Made by a program: the position numbers and the translations under genes
Origin: Bradyrhizobium diazoefficiens
GTDB lineage: Bacteria; Pseudomonadota; Alphaproteobacteria; Rhizobiales; Xanthobacteraceae
Assembly (NCBI RefSeq): GCF_016616885.1
Contig: NZ_CP067102.1
Location: 6,848,501-6,912,500, forward strand
DNA: 64,000 nt
Direction: 5' to 3'
Shown here: piece after piece, positions 1-9,837 of the stretch
How positions within the stretch are numbered: position 1 is the stretch's first letter
Layout: each line of letters opens with the position of its first letter
Notes under the pieces: generated by a model
What the model saw: only the letters and a program-made list of their open reading frames with translations
The model's database searches: none
What the model was told of the DNA's origin: nothing

Positions 1-1536
<1,536 letters not shown>

Positions 1537-1801
1537 CGATCTTCCTTCGTGGTCGCGCGGATCGCGGCCTCATCCTTGGGCAACTAGAGAAAATCCCCAA
1601 GGAATCCTCTCGGTTAGACGCATACAATTTAGGTGCCGCCCCGGTCGCTGCCAAGGGAACGAGATGGGACTATTTAGCCCATCTTAGATCGATTCCCGCT
1701 GAAATAATGGCGCCCTGGCCGGGGTTTTTCCTGCCTGGTTAAGGTGTCCTGACGGCGGGCCGTCGAAACGGCCGGTGTCATGATGCGCCCTCATCCGCCC
1801 T

Positions 1802-2917
1802 TCAAGCCCCTTCACGTCTTCCTGGGGACCGTCGGGCCGGCGCAGGCGCGATGTGGATACGCCCCCCGGCAAGACTGATCAAGGCTCCCGCCAGGGTCTG
1901 CTTCAGGATGGCACGGCCATTTGCAGGTGCACGGGAGCGAGCCGCCATGTCCTGATCGCGAATGTCCTGATCGTGCATGCCCTGATCGCGCATGGCCTGA
2001 TCGAGCGCGGCCAGCAGGGTCTCGACTTTGGCGAGTTCCGCCGGCCCCTCGTGCCCGAGCGCGTCGATGGCCCGCAGCAAGAGCCGGAGCCGGACTTCTT
2101 CCGGCAGGGTCGCGAAGGCCGCGGCCTCGAAACTGCGAACGCCCGGCTGCAGCGCATCGCCGCGATCCCGCAAACGGAGGAAGCGCTCGGCGCCGTCGGT
2201 CAGCACCTCGACCGCCGCGTTGGCCCGGGCGAGCCGCGCCGATAGTCTCACCAGCGTGCGTGCATCGCCGCCCTCGGCTGCGAGCTGCGGCAGCAGCGCC
2301 CGCAACCGCGGCCGCGTGAAGGCCGCATCGCGATTGGTCGGATCGTCGGCAAACCCGATCCTGGCCCGCTTCAGGGTCGCGACGAGCTGCGATTTCGGCA
2401 CGTCGAGCAGCGGTCGCGCCAGCACGATTCCGTCGCGCGTCGTGAGGCGCGACATCGCCGACAGCCCGGCAATGCCGCTGCCGCGGAGCAGCCGCATCAA
2501 CAGGGTCTCGGCCTGGTCGTCGCGGGTATGGGCGGTCAGCACATGGCTCGCGCCGGCCGAGCGCGCGGCCTGCGCGAGCAGGCGGTAGCGGGCTTCGCGC
2601 GCGGCGGCCGGCAATCCTGTTGCAGGCTTTGGACCGCGCCAGCGCAGGGTCCGGTGCGCCAGTCCGAGCTCGACGGCGAGCCGTTTGACCTCACGCGCCT
2701 CGCGCGCCGCCTCCGCCCGCAGGCCATGATCGACGGTGACGACGGTGAGCTCCGGGCCGCGCGCGAGGCTGCGCCGCCAGCGCGCCGCGAGCCACATCAG
2801 CGCGACCGAATCGGGCCCGCCGGAGACCGCGAGCACCAGCGCCGGCGCGCTCTTGAGCTCGGCGAAGAGCTGCTTCGCCGCGCGTGCCGAGATCGGAGAA
2901 TTGTCGTCGTCTGACAT
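1802..2917 (-). CDS. tilS: tRNA(Ile)-lysidine synthetase TilS
   Basis: TilS converts cytidine 34 of the minor tRNA-Ile (CAU anticodon) to lysidine with ATP and lysine, which switches the codon read from AUG to AUA. The PP-loop SGGPDS is at residues 32-37, followed by the typical N-terminal domain motifs (HTRDDQAET, LLRGSGIAGL, RPLL, DPTN). Length is 371 residues, within the family range. Near the C-terminus a run of the form DQ-x-x-x repeats four times and is encoded by a 15-bp tandem repeat (1951-2010). This is probably a recently expanded, non-conserved linker. The order cpoB-tilS-ftsH is common in Rhizobiales; 54 bp separate it from cpoB. Confidence 0.96.
   Translation of the reverse strand: MSDDDNSPISARAAKQLFAELKSAPALVLAVSGGPDSVALMWLAARWRRSLARGPELTVVTVDHGLRAEAAREAREVKRLAVELGLAHRTLRWRGPKPATGLPAAAREARYRLLAQAARSAGASHVLTAHTRDDQAETLLMRLLRGSGIAGLSAMSRLTTRDGIVLARPLLDVPKSQLVATLKRARIGFADDPTNRDAAFTRPRLRALLPQLAAEGGDARTLVRLSARLARANAAVEVLTDGAERFLRLRDRGDALQPGVRSFEAAAFATLPEEVRLRLLLRAIDALGHEGPAELAKVETLLAALDQAMRDQGMHDQDIRDQDMAARSRAPANGRAILKQTLAGALISLAGGRIHIAPAPARRSPGRREGA
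1951..2010. repeat. 15-bp tandem repeat inside tilS (4 units)
   Basis: Four consecutive 15-bp units starting cctgatcg lie at 1951-1965, 1966-1980, 1981-1995 and 1996-2010. The first three differ by only one to three bases. The period is a multiple of three, so the reading frame is kept and the units encode degenerate five-residue repeats (DQ followed by variable residues). This is a candidate site of strain-to-strain length variation by slippage. Confidence 0.9.
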
Positions 2918-2971
2918 GACGCTATAATTTAGCGCAGCGCCATCCGCGTTGTCAGGCTCAAACGCCGCAGA

Positions 2972-4006
2972 TCAGCACTTCACCCGCTTCTGCTCGCGGT
3001 CGACCGCGGCTTTGACGCCGGCCGAGGCGCGCGGATATTTGCGGCCGACCTCGCCGAAGGCGGCGCAGGCGGCCTCCTTCTCCTTCAGCGCGGCGAGCGA
3101 CTGGCCGAGCCGCAGCAGCGCATCCGGCGCCTTGGCCGATTTATCGTATTTGGTGGTGACGGCGAGGAAGGCCTCTGCCGAGTCGCGATATTGCTGGCGC
3201 TGGAAATAGCTTTCGCCAAGCCAGTATTGCGCGTCGCCAAGCAGCGGGTCGCTCGGATACTTCGCCGCAAAATTCTTCATGGTCTGCTCGGCGAGCGCAT
3301 AGTCCTTGCGCTGCATATAGCCGATGCCGAGATCGAACTCGTCGCGCGGCGTGGCCGAGGGCGGCAGCGTCGCGAGAGCCGGACCGCCCGCCTGCGGCGG
3401 ATAGCCGGGCTGGGCCGGCACTGCGGCCTGCGGATAGCGGCCGCCATTGTTGCTGAGATCGAGCGGCTCGCTGGCGCCGCGGCCGCCGGGCGCACCACCC
3501 TGAGCCCCTGCCGACATCGGCTGCTGGCCGCCGCCAAGCGCGCGCGGCGCACCGGGCGCATTCGGACTCTGGCTCGGGTCGAACGCATCACCACGGCGGC
3601 GCGTGCCGGGCGCGCCGGGGCCCGGCTGCTCCTGAACGATCGGCGCGGGAGAGCCGATCTGCGGCTGCTCGTAATTCGGCTGCGCAGCCTGTTGCTGCTG
3701 CGGAGGCTGCTGGCGATAGCCAGGGGCGACCTGCGCGGGCGGCACGGCCGCGACGTTGGGCTGTGCCGGCGCCTGTCCGGGCGCACCTTGCGCGCCGCCC
3801 TCGAGCTGGCGGATGCGATCCTCGAGCTGGCGGTTGCGATATTGCAGCTCTTCGTTCTGGCCGGTGAGCTGGCGCAGCTGGTTCTCCAGCCGCTCGATCC
3901 GCATCTCGGGGTCGCCGTCGTCCGACTGGGCGAAGGAGGGCGCGCACAAAGAGAGCAGCGCGGCGAACGCCACGGTGCCGTGAATTGCCTTGAATTTGGA
4001 TGACAT
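2972..4006 (-). CDS. cpoB: Cell division coordinator CpoB (YbgF), Tol-Pal associated periplasmic TPR protein
   Basis: CpoB works in the periplasm with TolA and the peptidoglycan synthases to coordinate outer-membrane constriction with septal wall synthesis. From the chosen ATG at 4006 (MSSKFKAIHG) the 344-residue protein has a signal peptide ending near SFAQ. An N-terminal coiled coil rich in RLENQLRQL-type heptads follows, then a long Gln/Pro/Gly-rich linker (about 85-215), and three TPR units to the C-terminus (FDLGIGYMQRKDYALAEQ onward). An in-frame upstream start at 4153 would add 49 residues with no signal peptide logic and was rejected. The gene lies downstream of pal but behind a hairpin terminator. 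Confidence 0.93.
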   Translation of the reverse strand: MSSKFKAIHGTVAFAALLSLCAPSFAQSDDGDPEMRIERLENQLRQLTGQNEELQYRNRQLEDRIRQLEGGAQGAPGQAPAQPNVAAVPPAQVAPGYRQQPPQQQQAAQPNYEQPQIGSPAPIVQEQPGPGAPGTRRRGDAFDPSQSPNAPGAPRALGGGQQPMSAGAQGGAPGGRGASEPLDLSNNGGRYPQAAVPAQPGYPPQAGGPALATLPPSATPRDEFDLGIGYMQRKDYALAEQTMKNFAAKYPSDPLLGDAQYWLGESYFQRQQYRDSAEAFLAVTTKYDKSAKAPDALLRLGQSLAALKEKEAACAAFGEVGRKYPRASAGVKAAVDREQKRVKC

Positions 4007-4120
4007 CTTGCCCTGACGACGAAAACAAAATTGGCGACGGAACATGCGACGCGCCACACTTTGAAAGGCAGTACGCCAAAAATGTGACTGGCACCACGGG
4101 GTTTCTGTCACAGATCGCTG

Positions 4121-4150
4121 AAACGAAACCGGCGCCCGAGAGGGCGCCGG
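4121..4150 (-). terminator. Rho-independent terminator downstream of pal
   Basis: A perfect 9-bp GC stem (4129-4137 with 4142-4150) closes a GAGA loop. Read on the minus strand it is followed by a T-rich stretch, TTTCGTTT (4128-4121). It lies 41 bp past the pal stop codon and before cpoB. It would at least partly separate pal from cpoB-tilS-ftsH. Confidence 0.75.
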
Positions 4151-4190
4151 CATAATCGGTTTCCGAAGATGAACAGCGGCTGACTGAACG

Positions 4191-4679
4191 TCAGGAGCTC
4201 GCGTTCAGCACGGTCACAGCGCGACGGTTCTGCGACCAGCAGGAGATGTCGTTACAGACGGCGACGGGGCGCTCCTTGCCGTAGGAGATCGTGCGCATGC
4301 GGTTCGCATCGATGCCGCGCGAGGCGAGGAACGAGCGCACCGACTGGGCGCGGCGGGCGCCGAGCGCGATGTTGTATTCACGGGTGCCGCGCTCGTCGGC
4401 GTGACCTTCGATGGTGAAGGAGTAGCGCGGATAGGTCTGCAGCCACTGCGCCTGCTTCTCGAGGGTCACGATCGCCTGCGGGGTCAGATCGGTCTGGTCG
4501 CTCTCGAAGAACACGCGGTCGCCCACGTTCACGACGAAGTCCTGCTGGCTGCCCGGCGTCGCCGCGCTCGCATTCGCGTCCATACCCACGTTCTTGTTGG
4601 CGCAGGCGCCCATCGACAGGGCAATGGCAAGCACGGCGGCCAGCTTCAATCCCTGGAGGATACGCATAGGATATTTCAT
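4191..4679 (-). CDS. pal: Peptidoglycan-associated lipoprotein Pal
   Basis: Pal is the outer-membrane lipoprotein that binds peptidoglycan and TolB. The ATG at 4679 (MKYPMRILQG) was chosen because GGAGG lies 7 nt upstream; a longer reading from 4754 has no such signal. The 162-residue product has a lipoprotein signal ending in MGAC, with the Cys as lipid site. An OmpA-like domain fills the C-terminal half, with the core motif GHADERGTREYN and R-A-x-S-V-R-x-F. The gene is separated from tolB by two signalling genes (GGDEF/EAL and FeeM-like), which is not the usual arrangement. Confidence 0.96.
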   Translation of the reverse strand: MKYPMRILQGLKLAAVLAIALSMGACANKNVGMDANASAATPGSQQDFVVNVGDRVFFESDQTDLTPQAIVTLEKQAQWLQTYPRYSFTIEGHADERGTREYNIALGARRAQSVRSFLASRGIDANRMRTISYGKERPVAVCNDISCWSQNRRAVTVLNASS

Positions 4680-4813
4680 TCCGGAGCCTCCACGCTCACG
4701 TTCGTCCACTGCTGTCCGGTCTACAGGGGGTTGGTTAAGCGAACGTTCCGTCAACCTTGACGGAACCTTGCCTCAGCCGATCAAATGCCCCCAACCAGCG
4801 AAAAGCACCCGCT

Positions 4814-4832
4814 ATGGTTAATGGGTTGTAAA
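4814..4832. promoter_or_regulatory. CtrA-like motif upstream of pal
   Basis: ATGGTTAA (4814-4821) is the reverse complement of the TTAACCAT form of the CtrA motif known from Caulobacter. It overlaps TTAA-N7-TAAA (4818-4832), one base off the bipartite consensus TTAA-N7-TTAA. It lies about 135-153 bp upstream of the pal start. The function is an inference from motif match only. Confidence 0.35.
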
Positions 4833-4956
4833 TGTGGCGCGAGGGTGAAGGCAAGTCACCTGAGCGGGCAAAAACGCCTGCTTTGCTTGAATTCTGGGCC
4901 TTGGTCCGGGCGGGGATCCCGAAAGGCCGCCAATATATCGGAACCGCAACCGCCGG

Positions 4957-5706
4957 TCAGCCCAGGGTGGCCACCGGAGCAGGGCTGAGGGGGGCTGAAA
5001 CGAGAACCGGCCGGGACCCAGCCTGGCGCTGATCATTGCGCTCGAACAGCATTCGCCGTTCGAACGCGTTTGAACGCATGATGGGAAAGCGTGTCAGCAC
5101 CTTTTCCCGGAGGTTTCGGAAATCGGACGCCATCAACGACGTCTTCATCGTATGCCAGCCTGGAAACGCGCGCGGTTCGGCGACGGGCTCATGCAAAAAC
5201 ACGCGACGGTAAAATGGCTGGTGATCGGGACGCACCATCGCGAGGCCCGTATCAGCATTGAAATACTCGCAGGCCAGATAGGCCAGCCGCAGGGTCAGGT
5301 AGGGGAGCTCTGGAAGTCGCTTGGCTTTGTCCGGATCGGCAGCAAGCCGCGCTGGATCGACGAAAACCTCTCCCCGATCGAGCCGCCCGTGGAGAACATC
5401 GCCATACAATTCGGTCGAATAGGATAAACGGCATTCCCGCGTCAGGAGATGGATACGGACGGAGCTGCATAGCTCTCCATCGACGTAAACGCCGAATATC
5501 CAGACATTGGGCGCGTCATCATAGACGTCGCGGACCTGACATGTCTCTGAGGGTAAGATCAATCCGCTGTTCAGATACGCCTTGTAGCGCAGGTGGTAGA
5601 TCGAATCTCTGTCTTCGGGAGTTTCGATCAGTCGGTAGTCGATACGATCGAACAGCGCTGCCCCTCGCACTGGCGAAGGCCCGCGTAGCTCGACTTGAGA
5701 CGACAT
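4957..5706 (-). CDS. FeeM-type N-acyl amino acid synthase (GNAT fold)
   Basis: The 249-residue protein resembles the N-acyl amino acid synthase FeeM family. These are GNAT-fold enzymes related to acyl-homoserine-lactone synthases that transfer an acyl chain from acyl-ACP to an amino acid. Recognisable parts are YHLRYKAYLNSG near residue 45, the central IFGVYVDGELCSSVRIH strand, EVFVDPARLAADP, and LRLAYLACEYFN followed by RPDHQPFYRRVF. The ATG at 5706 has GGGAG 8 nt upstream; a TTG 21 nt earlier is less likely. It follows the GGDEF/EAL gene and precedes pal. The product and substrate are not predictable from sequence; AHL synthase is the alternative, but the usual AHL synthase signature and a neighbouring LuxR gene are not seen. 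Confidence 0.8.
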   Translation of the reverse strand: MSSQVELRGPSPVRGAALFDRIDYRLIETPEDRDSIYHLRYKAYLNSGLILPSETCQVRDVYDDAPNVWIFGVYVDGELCSSVRIHLLTRECRLSYSTELYGDVLHGRLDRGEVFVDPARLAADPDKAKRLPELPYLTLRLAYLACEYFNADTGLAMVRPDHQPFYRRVFLHEPVAEPRAFPGWHTMKTSLMASDFRNLREKVLTRFPIMRSNAFERRMLFERNDQRQAGSRPVLVSAPLSPAPVATLG

Positions 5707-5751
5707 CCGATACTCCCAAACTTCCAAACAACTTCTGCGAGTACGGAAAGA

Positions 5752-5766
5752 TTAATGGTTCCTTAA
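5752..5766. promoter_or_regulatory. CtrA consensus site upstream of the FeeM-like gene
   Basis: TTAATGGTTCCTTAA is an exact match to TTAA-N7-TTAA, the bipartite binding site of the cell-cycle regulator CtrA. It sits 46-60 bp upstream of the start codon at 5706, where a CtrA site would overlap the -35 region. A second motif form (TTAACCAT) is found 31 bp further upstream. Confidence 0.55.
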
Positions 5767-5796
5767 TATAATTGCAAAGCCTTAGAGGGGTTAGGG

Positions 5797-5804
5797 TTAA
5801 CCAT
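5797..5804. promoter_or_regulatory. Second CtrA-type motif (TTAACCAT)
   Basis: TTAACCAT, the alternative CtrA octamer described in Caulobacter, lies in the same 162-bp intergenic stretch as the full consensus site at 5752-5766. Two motif forms this close make chance less likely than for either alone. Confidence 0.4.
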
Positions 5805-5868
5805 TTGGGACCCGGAAAACCACGGATACCGCCCGACACATCGAGACAAGATCGAGCGTCGCGTGAAG

Positions 5869-8199
5869 CTATGCGAGTGATCGCGAGGAGACGACGATCA
5901 ACTGCTCCTGCAAGCGATTGCCGTGCGAAGCATTGAGCAATTGACGGACCCGCACGGCCGGGACCGGACGGCTAAACAGATAGCCTTGTCCTTCCGTGAC
6001 TGTGCCATCGGCGCTGACGAGCTCAAGCTGCTCGCTGGTCTCGATGCCTTCGACCACGACCGCCATGCCGAGGTCGGCCGACAGCCGTGCCACGCCGCGC
6101 AACAGCGTCAGCGGGCGGTCGGTGTCGATGCCCTCGAGGAAGGAGCGGTCGATCTTGACCTTCTGCATCGGGAAGTTGTGCAGATAGCTGAGGCTCGAAT
6201 AGCCGGTGCCGAAATCGTCCAGCGAGATGCGCACGCCAAGCGCATGCAGCTGCGACAGGATATCGTGAGTGAGCTGGGTGTTGCGCAGCAGCGAGGATTC
6301 GGTGATCTCGATCTCGAGGCGGTGCGCCGGCAGGCCCGACACCTCGAGCGCGTAGCGGATCTCGCTCAGCACGTCGCGCTGGTGGAATTGCTGCGGCGAG
6401 AAGTTGACGGCGACGCTGACGCTCTCCGGCCACTTCATGCATTCCATGCAGGCGCGGCGCAGGATCCAGCGGCCGAGATCGACGATCAGGCCCATGTCCT
6501 CGGCGACCGGGATGATGTCGACCGGCGAGACCGTGCCACGCACCGGATGATTCCAGCGCAGCAGCGCTTCGCACGTTGTGATCTTGCCGGACTTCAGATT
6601 GACCAGCGGCTGGTAGAACAGCTCGAACTCCTCGTTGGCAAGCGCCTTGCGCAGGTCGAGCTCGAGGATACGGCGAGCCTCGACGGTGGCCGCCATCTCG
6701 TCGCGGAAGAAGCAGAAGGTGCCGCGGCCGTCGGCTTTGGCGCGGTAGAGCGCCATGTCGGCGTTCTTGAGCAGCGTGTCGGCGCTGACGCCCTCCTGCG
6801 AGGTCAGCGCGATGCCGACGCTGGCGCCGATCTCGACCAGGTGATTGTCGATCCGGTAGCGCTCGCTCAGGCGCTCGACGACGCGGCGGGCAAGGCTCGC
6901 AGCATCCTCGGCCGCGCTGATATTCTGCTGGAATACGACGAACTCGTCGCCGCCGAAGCGAGCGACGAAATCCTCGGGCCGCAGCATCTCGCGCAGGCGG
7001 TTGGCCACCGCACAGAGCAGCTGGTCACCGCAGGGATGGCCGAGCGTGTCGTTGACCTGCTTGAACTGGTCGAGGTCGACGAACAACAGCGCGGAGAGCC
7101 GGTCGGAATGACGCGAGGCCGCCAGCAGGGATTCAATCTCGTTGCGGAAATGGACACGGTTGGGGAGCGCCGTCAATTCATCGTAACGGGCAAGATGGGT
7201 GATCTTGGCCTCGGCATTGCGCCGCTCGGTCACGTCCTCGAGCAGCAGCACTGCGCCGCCATCGGCCATCGGCTGGACCGTCCACGACAATGACCGGTTT
7301 CTCTCCGCGTCGGGATCGACGGTCACGATCTCGTTCGCATGCGAATTCTCGATCTCGGCGACGATCATCTCGCCGCTCGCGGCCGAGATGGAGCCGGAGC
7401 TGACGCACGCGGCCAGGATGTCACGCGCCCTGATGCCGCTCCGGGCGAGATCGTTGGGGAGGTCCAGCATCTCGCTGAACCGGTGATTCATCACCGCGAG
7501 CTGCCGGTCGACGCGGAACATGCATAGACCGTGCGGCATGTTGTTCAAGGCAGTGTCGAACTGGCCGGCAAGCGCGGCTTCGCGTTCACGAGCCACAACC
7601 GCCCGCATGAAGATCTTGTGCAGATTGGCCGAGATCTGCATGATCGCCAGCAGGAAGGCGCCACTCACGAACGACATCGCGATGTAATAGGGTGCGCCCC
7701 GCAACGCCAATGCGATCACCGCGGGACCGAATTGCAGCAGGGCCTGCAGATGAAAAATCGATGGACGCCCGTACGCCCTGCCCGCGCCGCCCGCGACGAT
7801 TCCGGTGGTGACGGACAGGCAGATCATGTGGACGACGGCGTCGTCACTGCTGAGCAGAGTGACGGAGCACCAGATGCCGATGGCGGTGGCCTGGATCAGC
7901 GCGCCGATCAGATAGCGCTTCTTCCACCGCGCGGCCTCCTGAGCCGTCAAGCTGGATTTGCGGGGCAGGAAATGATGCAAATCGAATGCGCGGATTGCGC
8001 CGGACATGATGAGAAGCCCGACACAAGCCCAGGTTGCGCCTTGCCCCGTCTTCAGCGCGGTCATTGCGGCGGCGATGGCGACGAAGATGATGCCGGCAAG
8101 CAACGGGCCGGGAGCCTCGAACAGGGAATCGATCAGCGCCGCCGAAAGATTCGGCGAGGGCTTTTGATCGATTTCTCCGTTCTGGTTCGAGAGTTGCAT
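5869..8199 (-). CDS. Membrane-bound GGDEF/EAL cyclic-di-GMP signalling protein
   Basis: This 776-residue protein should make and/or break cyclic di-GMP. Residues 30-195 contain about five hydrophobic segments (membrane sensor). A PAS-like domain follows at about 212-325 (TALNNMPHGLCMF). The GGDEF domain carries an intact RFGGDEF active site (416-420), and the EAL domain carries CEALLRW (EAL at 544-546) plus DDFGTGYSS and KIDRSF. Both catalytic signatures are intact, so either activity is possible. It lies between tolB and the FeeM-like gene on the same strand, 244 bp from tolB and behind a tolB terminator. The start ATG at 8199 has no clear Shine-Dalgarno sequence. Confidence 0.95.
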   Translation of the reverse strand: MQLSNQNGEIDQKPSPNLSAALIDSLFEAPGPLLAGIIFVAIAAAMTALKTGQGATWACVGLLIMSGAIRAFDLHHFLPRKSSLTAQEAARWKKRYLIGALIQATAIGIWCSVTLLSSDDAVVHMICLSVTTGIVAGGAGRAYGRPSIFHLQALLQFGPAVIALALRGAPYYIAMSFVSGAFLLAIMQISANLHKIFMRAVVAREREAALAGQFDTALNNMPHGLCMFRVDRQLAVMNHRFSEMLDLPNDLARSGIRARDILAACVSSGSISAASGEMIVAEIENSHANEIVTVDPDAERNRSLSWTVQPMADGGAVLLLEDVTERRNAEAKITHLARYDELTALPNRVHFRNEIESLLAASRHSDRLSALLFVDLDQFKQVNDTLGHPCGDQLLCAVANRLREMLRPEDFVARFGGDEFVVFQQNISAAEDAASLARRVVERLSERYRIDNHLVEIGASVGIALTSQEGVSADTLLKNADMALYRAKADGRGTFCFFRDEMAATVEARRILELDLRKALANEEFELFYQPLVNLKSGKITTCEALLRWNHPVRGTVSPVDIIPVAEDMGLIVDLGRWILRRACMECMKWPESVSVAVNFSPQQFHQRDVLSEIRYALEVSGLPAHRLEIEITESSLLRNTQLTHDILSQLHALGVRISLDDFGTGYSSLSYLHNFPMQKVKIDRSFLEGIDTDRPLTLLRGVARLSADLGMAVVVEGIETSEQLELVSADGTVTEGQGYLFSRPVPAVRVRQLLNASHGNRLQEQLIVVSSRSLA

Positions 8200-8410
8200 T
8201 TGAGTTTATTTACGCGTCCTGTTCGACGCGTACTTTTACCCAGATCAGATGAAGCCTTTCTGAGGGAACATCGTTAAAGTCGAGTTCTTTTTCGGCAATA
8301 GCGAAACTGTTTCCGCTGAAATATCAAGCAACTAGGCAAGCCTTGCCGGGCACAAGGTGAAGGAAAGCTTGCCGCGCACGCAGAAATCCGAAAAGTCGGC
8401 GCCTTTCTTC

Positions 8411-8439
8411 GAAAAACATCGCGCGTCGCAGCACGCGCG
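8411..8439 (-). terminator. Rho-independent terminator after tolB
   Basis: A 7-bp stem CGCGCGT/ACGCGCG (8420-8426 with 8433-8439) with a 6-nt loop is followed on the minus strand by ATGTTTTTC. It begins 5 bp past the tolB stop codon, so the tolQRAB transcript probably ends here, before the GGDEF/EAL gene. Confidence 0.75.
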
Positions 8440-8443
8440 CGGT

Positions 8444-9814
8444 CTATTGGCCTGCTGTCGCGGACAGCAGCGGCGACCACGCCGGATCGGAGGCGAAGCC
8501 CGGCGTCGGCACCTTCAGCTCGTTGCGGCCGGAGATGTCGACGGAGAACAGCGACGGTCCGCCATTGCCGCCGGGATCGCGGAAGAACATCAGCACGCGA
8601 CCGTTCGGCGAGAAGGTCGGGCCCTCATTGTGATAGCCGGAGGTGAGGAGCCGCTCGCCGGAGCCGTCCGGCTTCATGACGCCGATCGAGAACTGCCCAC
8701 CGCCCTGCCTGGTAAAGGCGATGTAATCGCCGCGCGGCGACCATACCGGTGTCGAATAGGTGGCGTTGTTGTCATCCTTGGAGAAGGAGATGCGCTGCGC
8801 CTGTCCGCCGCCCGCCGCCATCACATAGATCTGCGACCTGCCGCCGCGATCGGACTCGAAACAGATGCGGGTGCCGTCCGGCGAGTAAGACGGAGACGTG
8901 TCGATCGCCGGCGTGTCGGTGAGGCGCGTGGTGGAGCGTGAACGCAAATCCATCACGAACAGGTTGGAATTGCCGCCCTGCTGCAGGCTCATGATGACGC
9001 GCTGGCCGTCCGGAGAGAACCTTGGAGCAAAGGTCATGCCGGGGAAATTGCCGACGATCTCGCGCTGGCCGGTCTCGATGTTGAACAGATAGACCTTCGG
9101 ATCGCCCTGCCCGAACTCCATATAGGTGATCTCCTGCGAGTTCGGCGAGAAGCGCGGCGTCAGCACGAGGTCGGCGCCGCGGGTCAGATAGCGCACATTG
9201 GCGCCGTCCTGGTCCATCATCGCGAGCCGCTTGACGCGGCGCTCTTTCGGCCCGGACTCGTCGACGAACACGACGCGGCTGTCGAAATAGCCCTTTTCGC
9301 CGGTCATCTGCTCGTAGATCTGGTCGGAGATAATGTGCGCGATCCGGCGCCAATATTCCGGCGAGGTGAAATATTGCTGACCGGCGAGCTGCTGGCCGGT
9401 GACCACGTCCCACAGGCGGAATTCAGCTTTGAGGCGGCCGTCCGGCTGCCGCGTCATGCGGCCGGTGACAAGGGCCTGCGCGTTGAGGGTTTTCCAGTTC
9501 TGGAATTGCGGCGCGACGTCGATGTTGCTGATGCGCTCGATGAAGGCGGCCTGGTCGATCGGGGCGAACAGGCCCGAACGCTTCAGATTGTTGGTGATGA
9601 CCTGCGTGACGCCGTTGCTGACATCGCCGTCAGCAGGCGAGCCCGGCACGAAGTTGGTGATCGCGATCGGGATCGGACGAAACTCCGTGGGATCGATGCG
9701 GAGGCGCCCCTGCTGCGGCTGCTGGGCGAAGGCCTGGCCGCCCCCGAGCAACGCGAGCGTCGACCCGGTCAGGGTCATGAAGCGGCGGCGGTTCATCGAT
9801 CGAACGTCATTCAT
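8444..9814 (-). CDS. tolB: Tol-Pal system beta-propeller protein TolB
   Basis: TolB is the periplasmic propeller that connects TolA and Pal. The 456-residue protein has an N-terminal amidotransferase-like domain and then repeated propeller blades visible as [39 protein letters not shown] and [13 protein letters not shown]. The N-terminus [11 protein letters not shown] followed by a hydrophobic stretch ending QAFAQQ resembles a twin-arginine signal rather than a plain Sec signal. ATG at 9814 is preferred over the upstream in-frame start at 9925 because it places the signal peptide at the N-terminus. It lies 23 bp after tolA. Confidence 0.96.
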   Translation of the reverse strand: MNDVRSMNRRRFMTLTGSTLALLGGGQAFAQQPQQGRLRIDPTEFRPIPIAITNFVPGSPADGDVSNGVTQVITNNLKRSGLFAPIDQAAFIERISNIDVAPQFQNWKTLNAQALVTGRMTRQPDGRLKAEFRLWDVVTGQQLAGQQYFTSPEYWRRIAHIISDQIYEQMTGEKGYFDSRVVFVDESGPKERRVKRLAMMDQDGANVRYLTRGADLVLTPRFSPNSQEITYMEFGQGDPKVYLFNIETGQREIVGNFPGMTFAPRFSPDGQRVIMSLQQGGNSNLFVMDLRSRSTTRLTDTPAIDTSPSYSPDGTRICFESDRGGRSQIYVMAAGGGQAQRISFSKDDNNATYSTPVWSPRGDYIAFTRQGGGQFSIGVMKPDGSGERLLTSGYHNEGPTFSPNGRVLMFFRDPGGNGGPSLFSVDISGRNELKVPTPGFASDPAWSPLLSATAGQ

Positions 9815-9837
9815 CGCAAATTTCTTTTGTCCGGATG

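Noticed and set aside
1758..1773. Hairpin GGCCGT/ACGGCC downstream of tilS
   Set aside because: Only a 6-bp stem and no T-tract on the minus strand; insufficient for a terminator call.
5923..7293. Long plus-strand frame opposite the GGDEF/EAL gene
   Set aside because: Antisense shadow; the minus-strand frame has intact domains and motifs.
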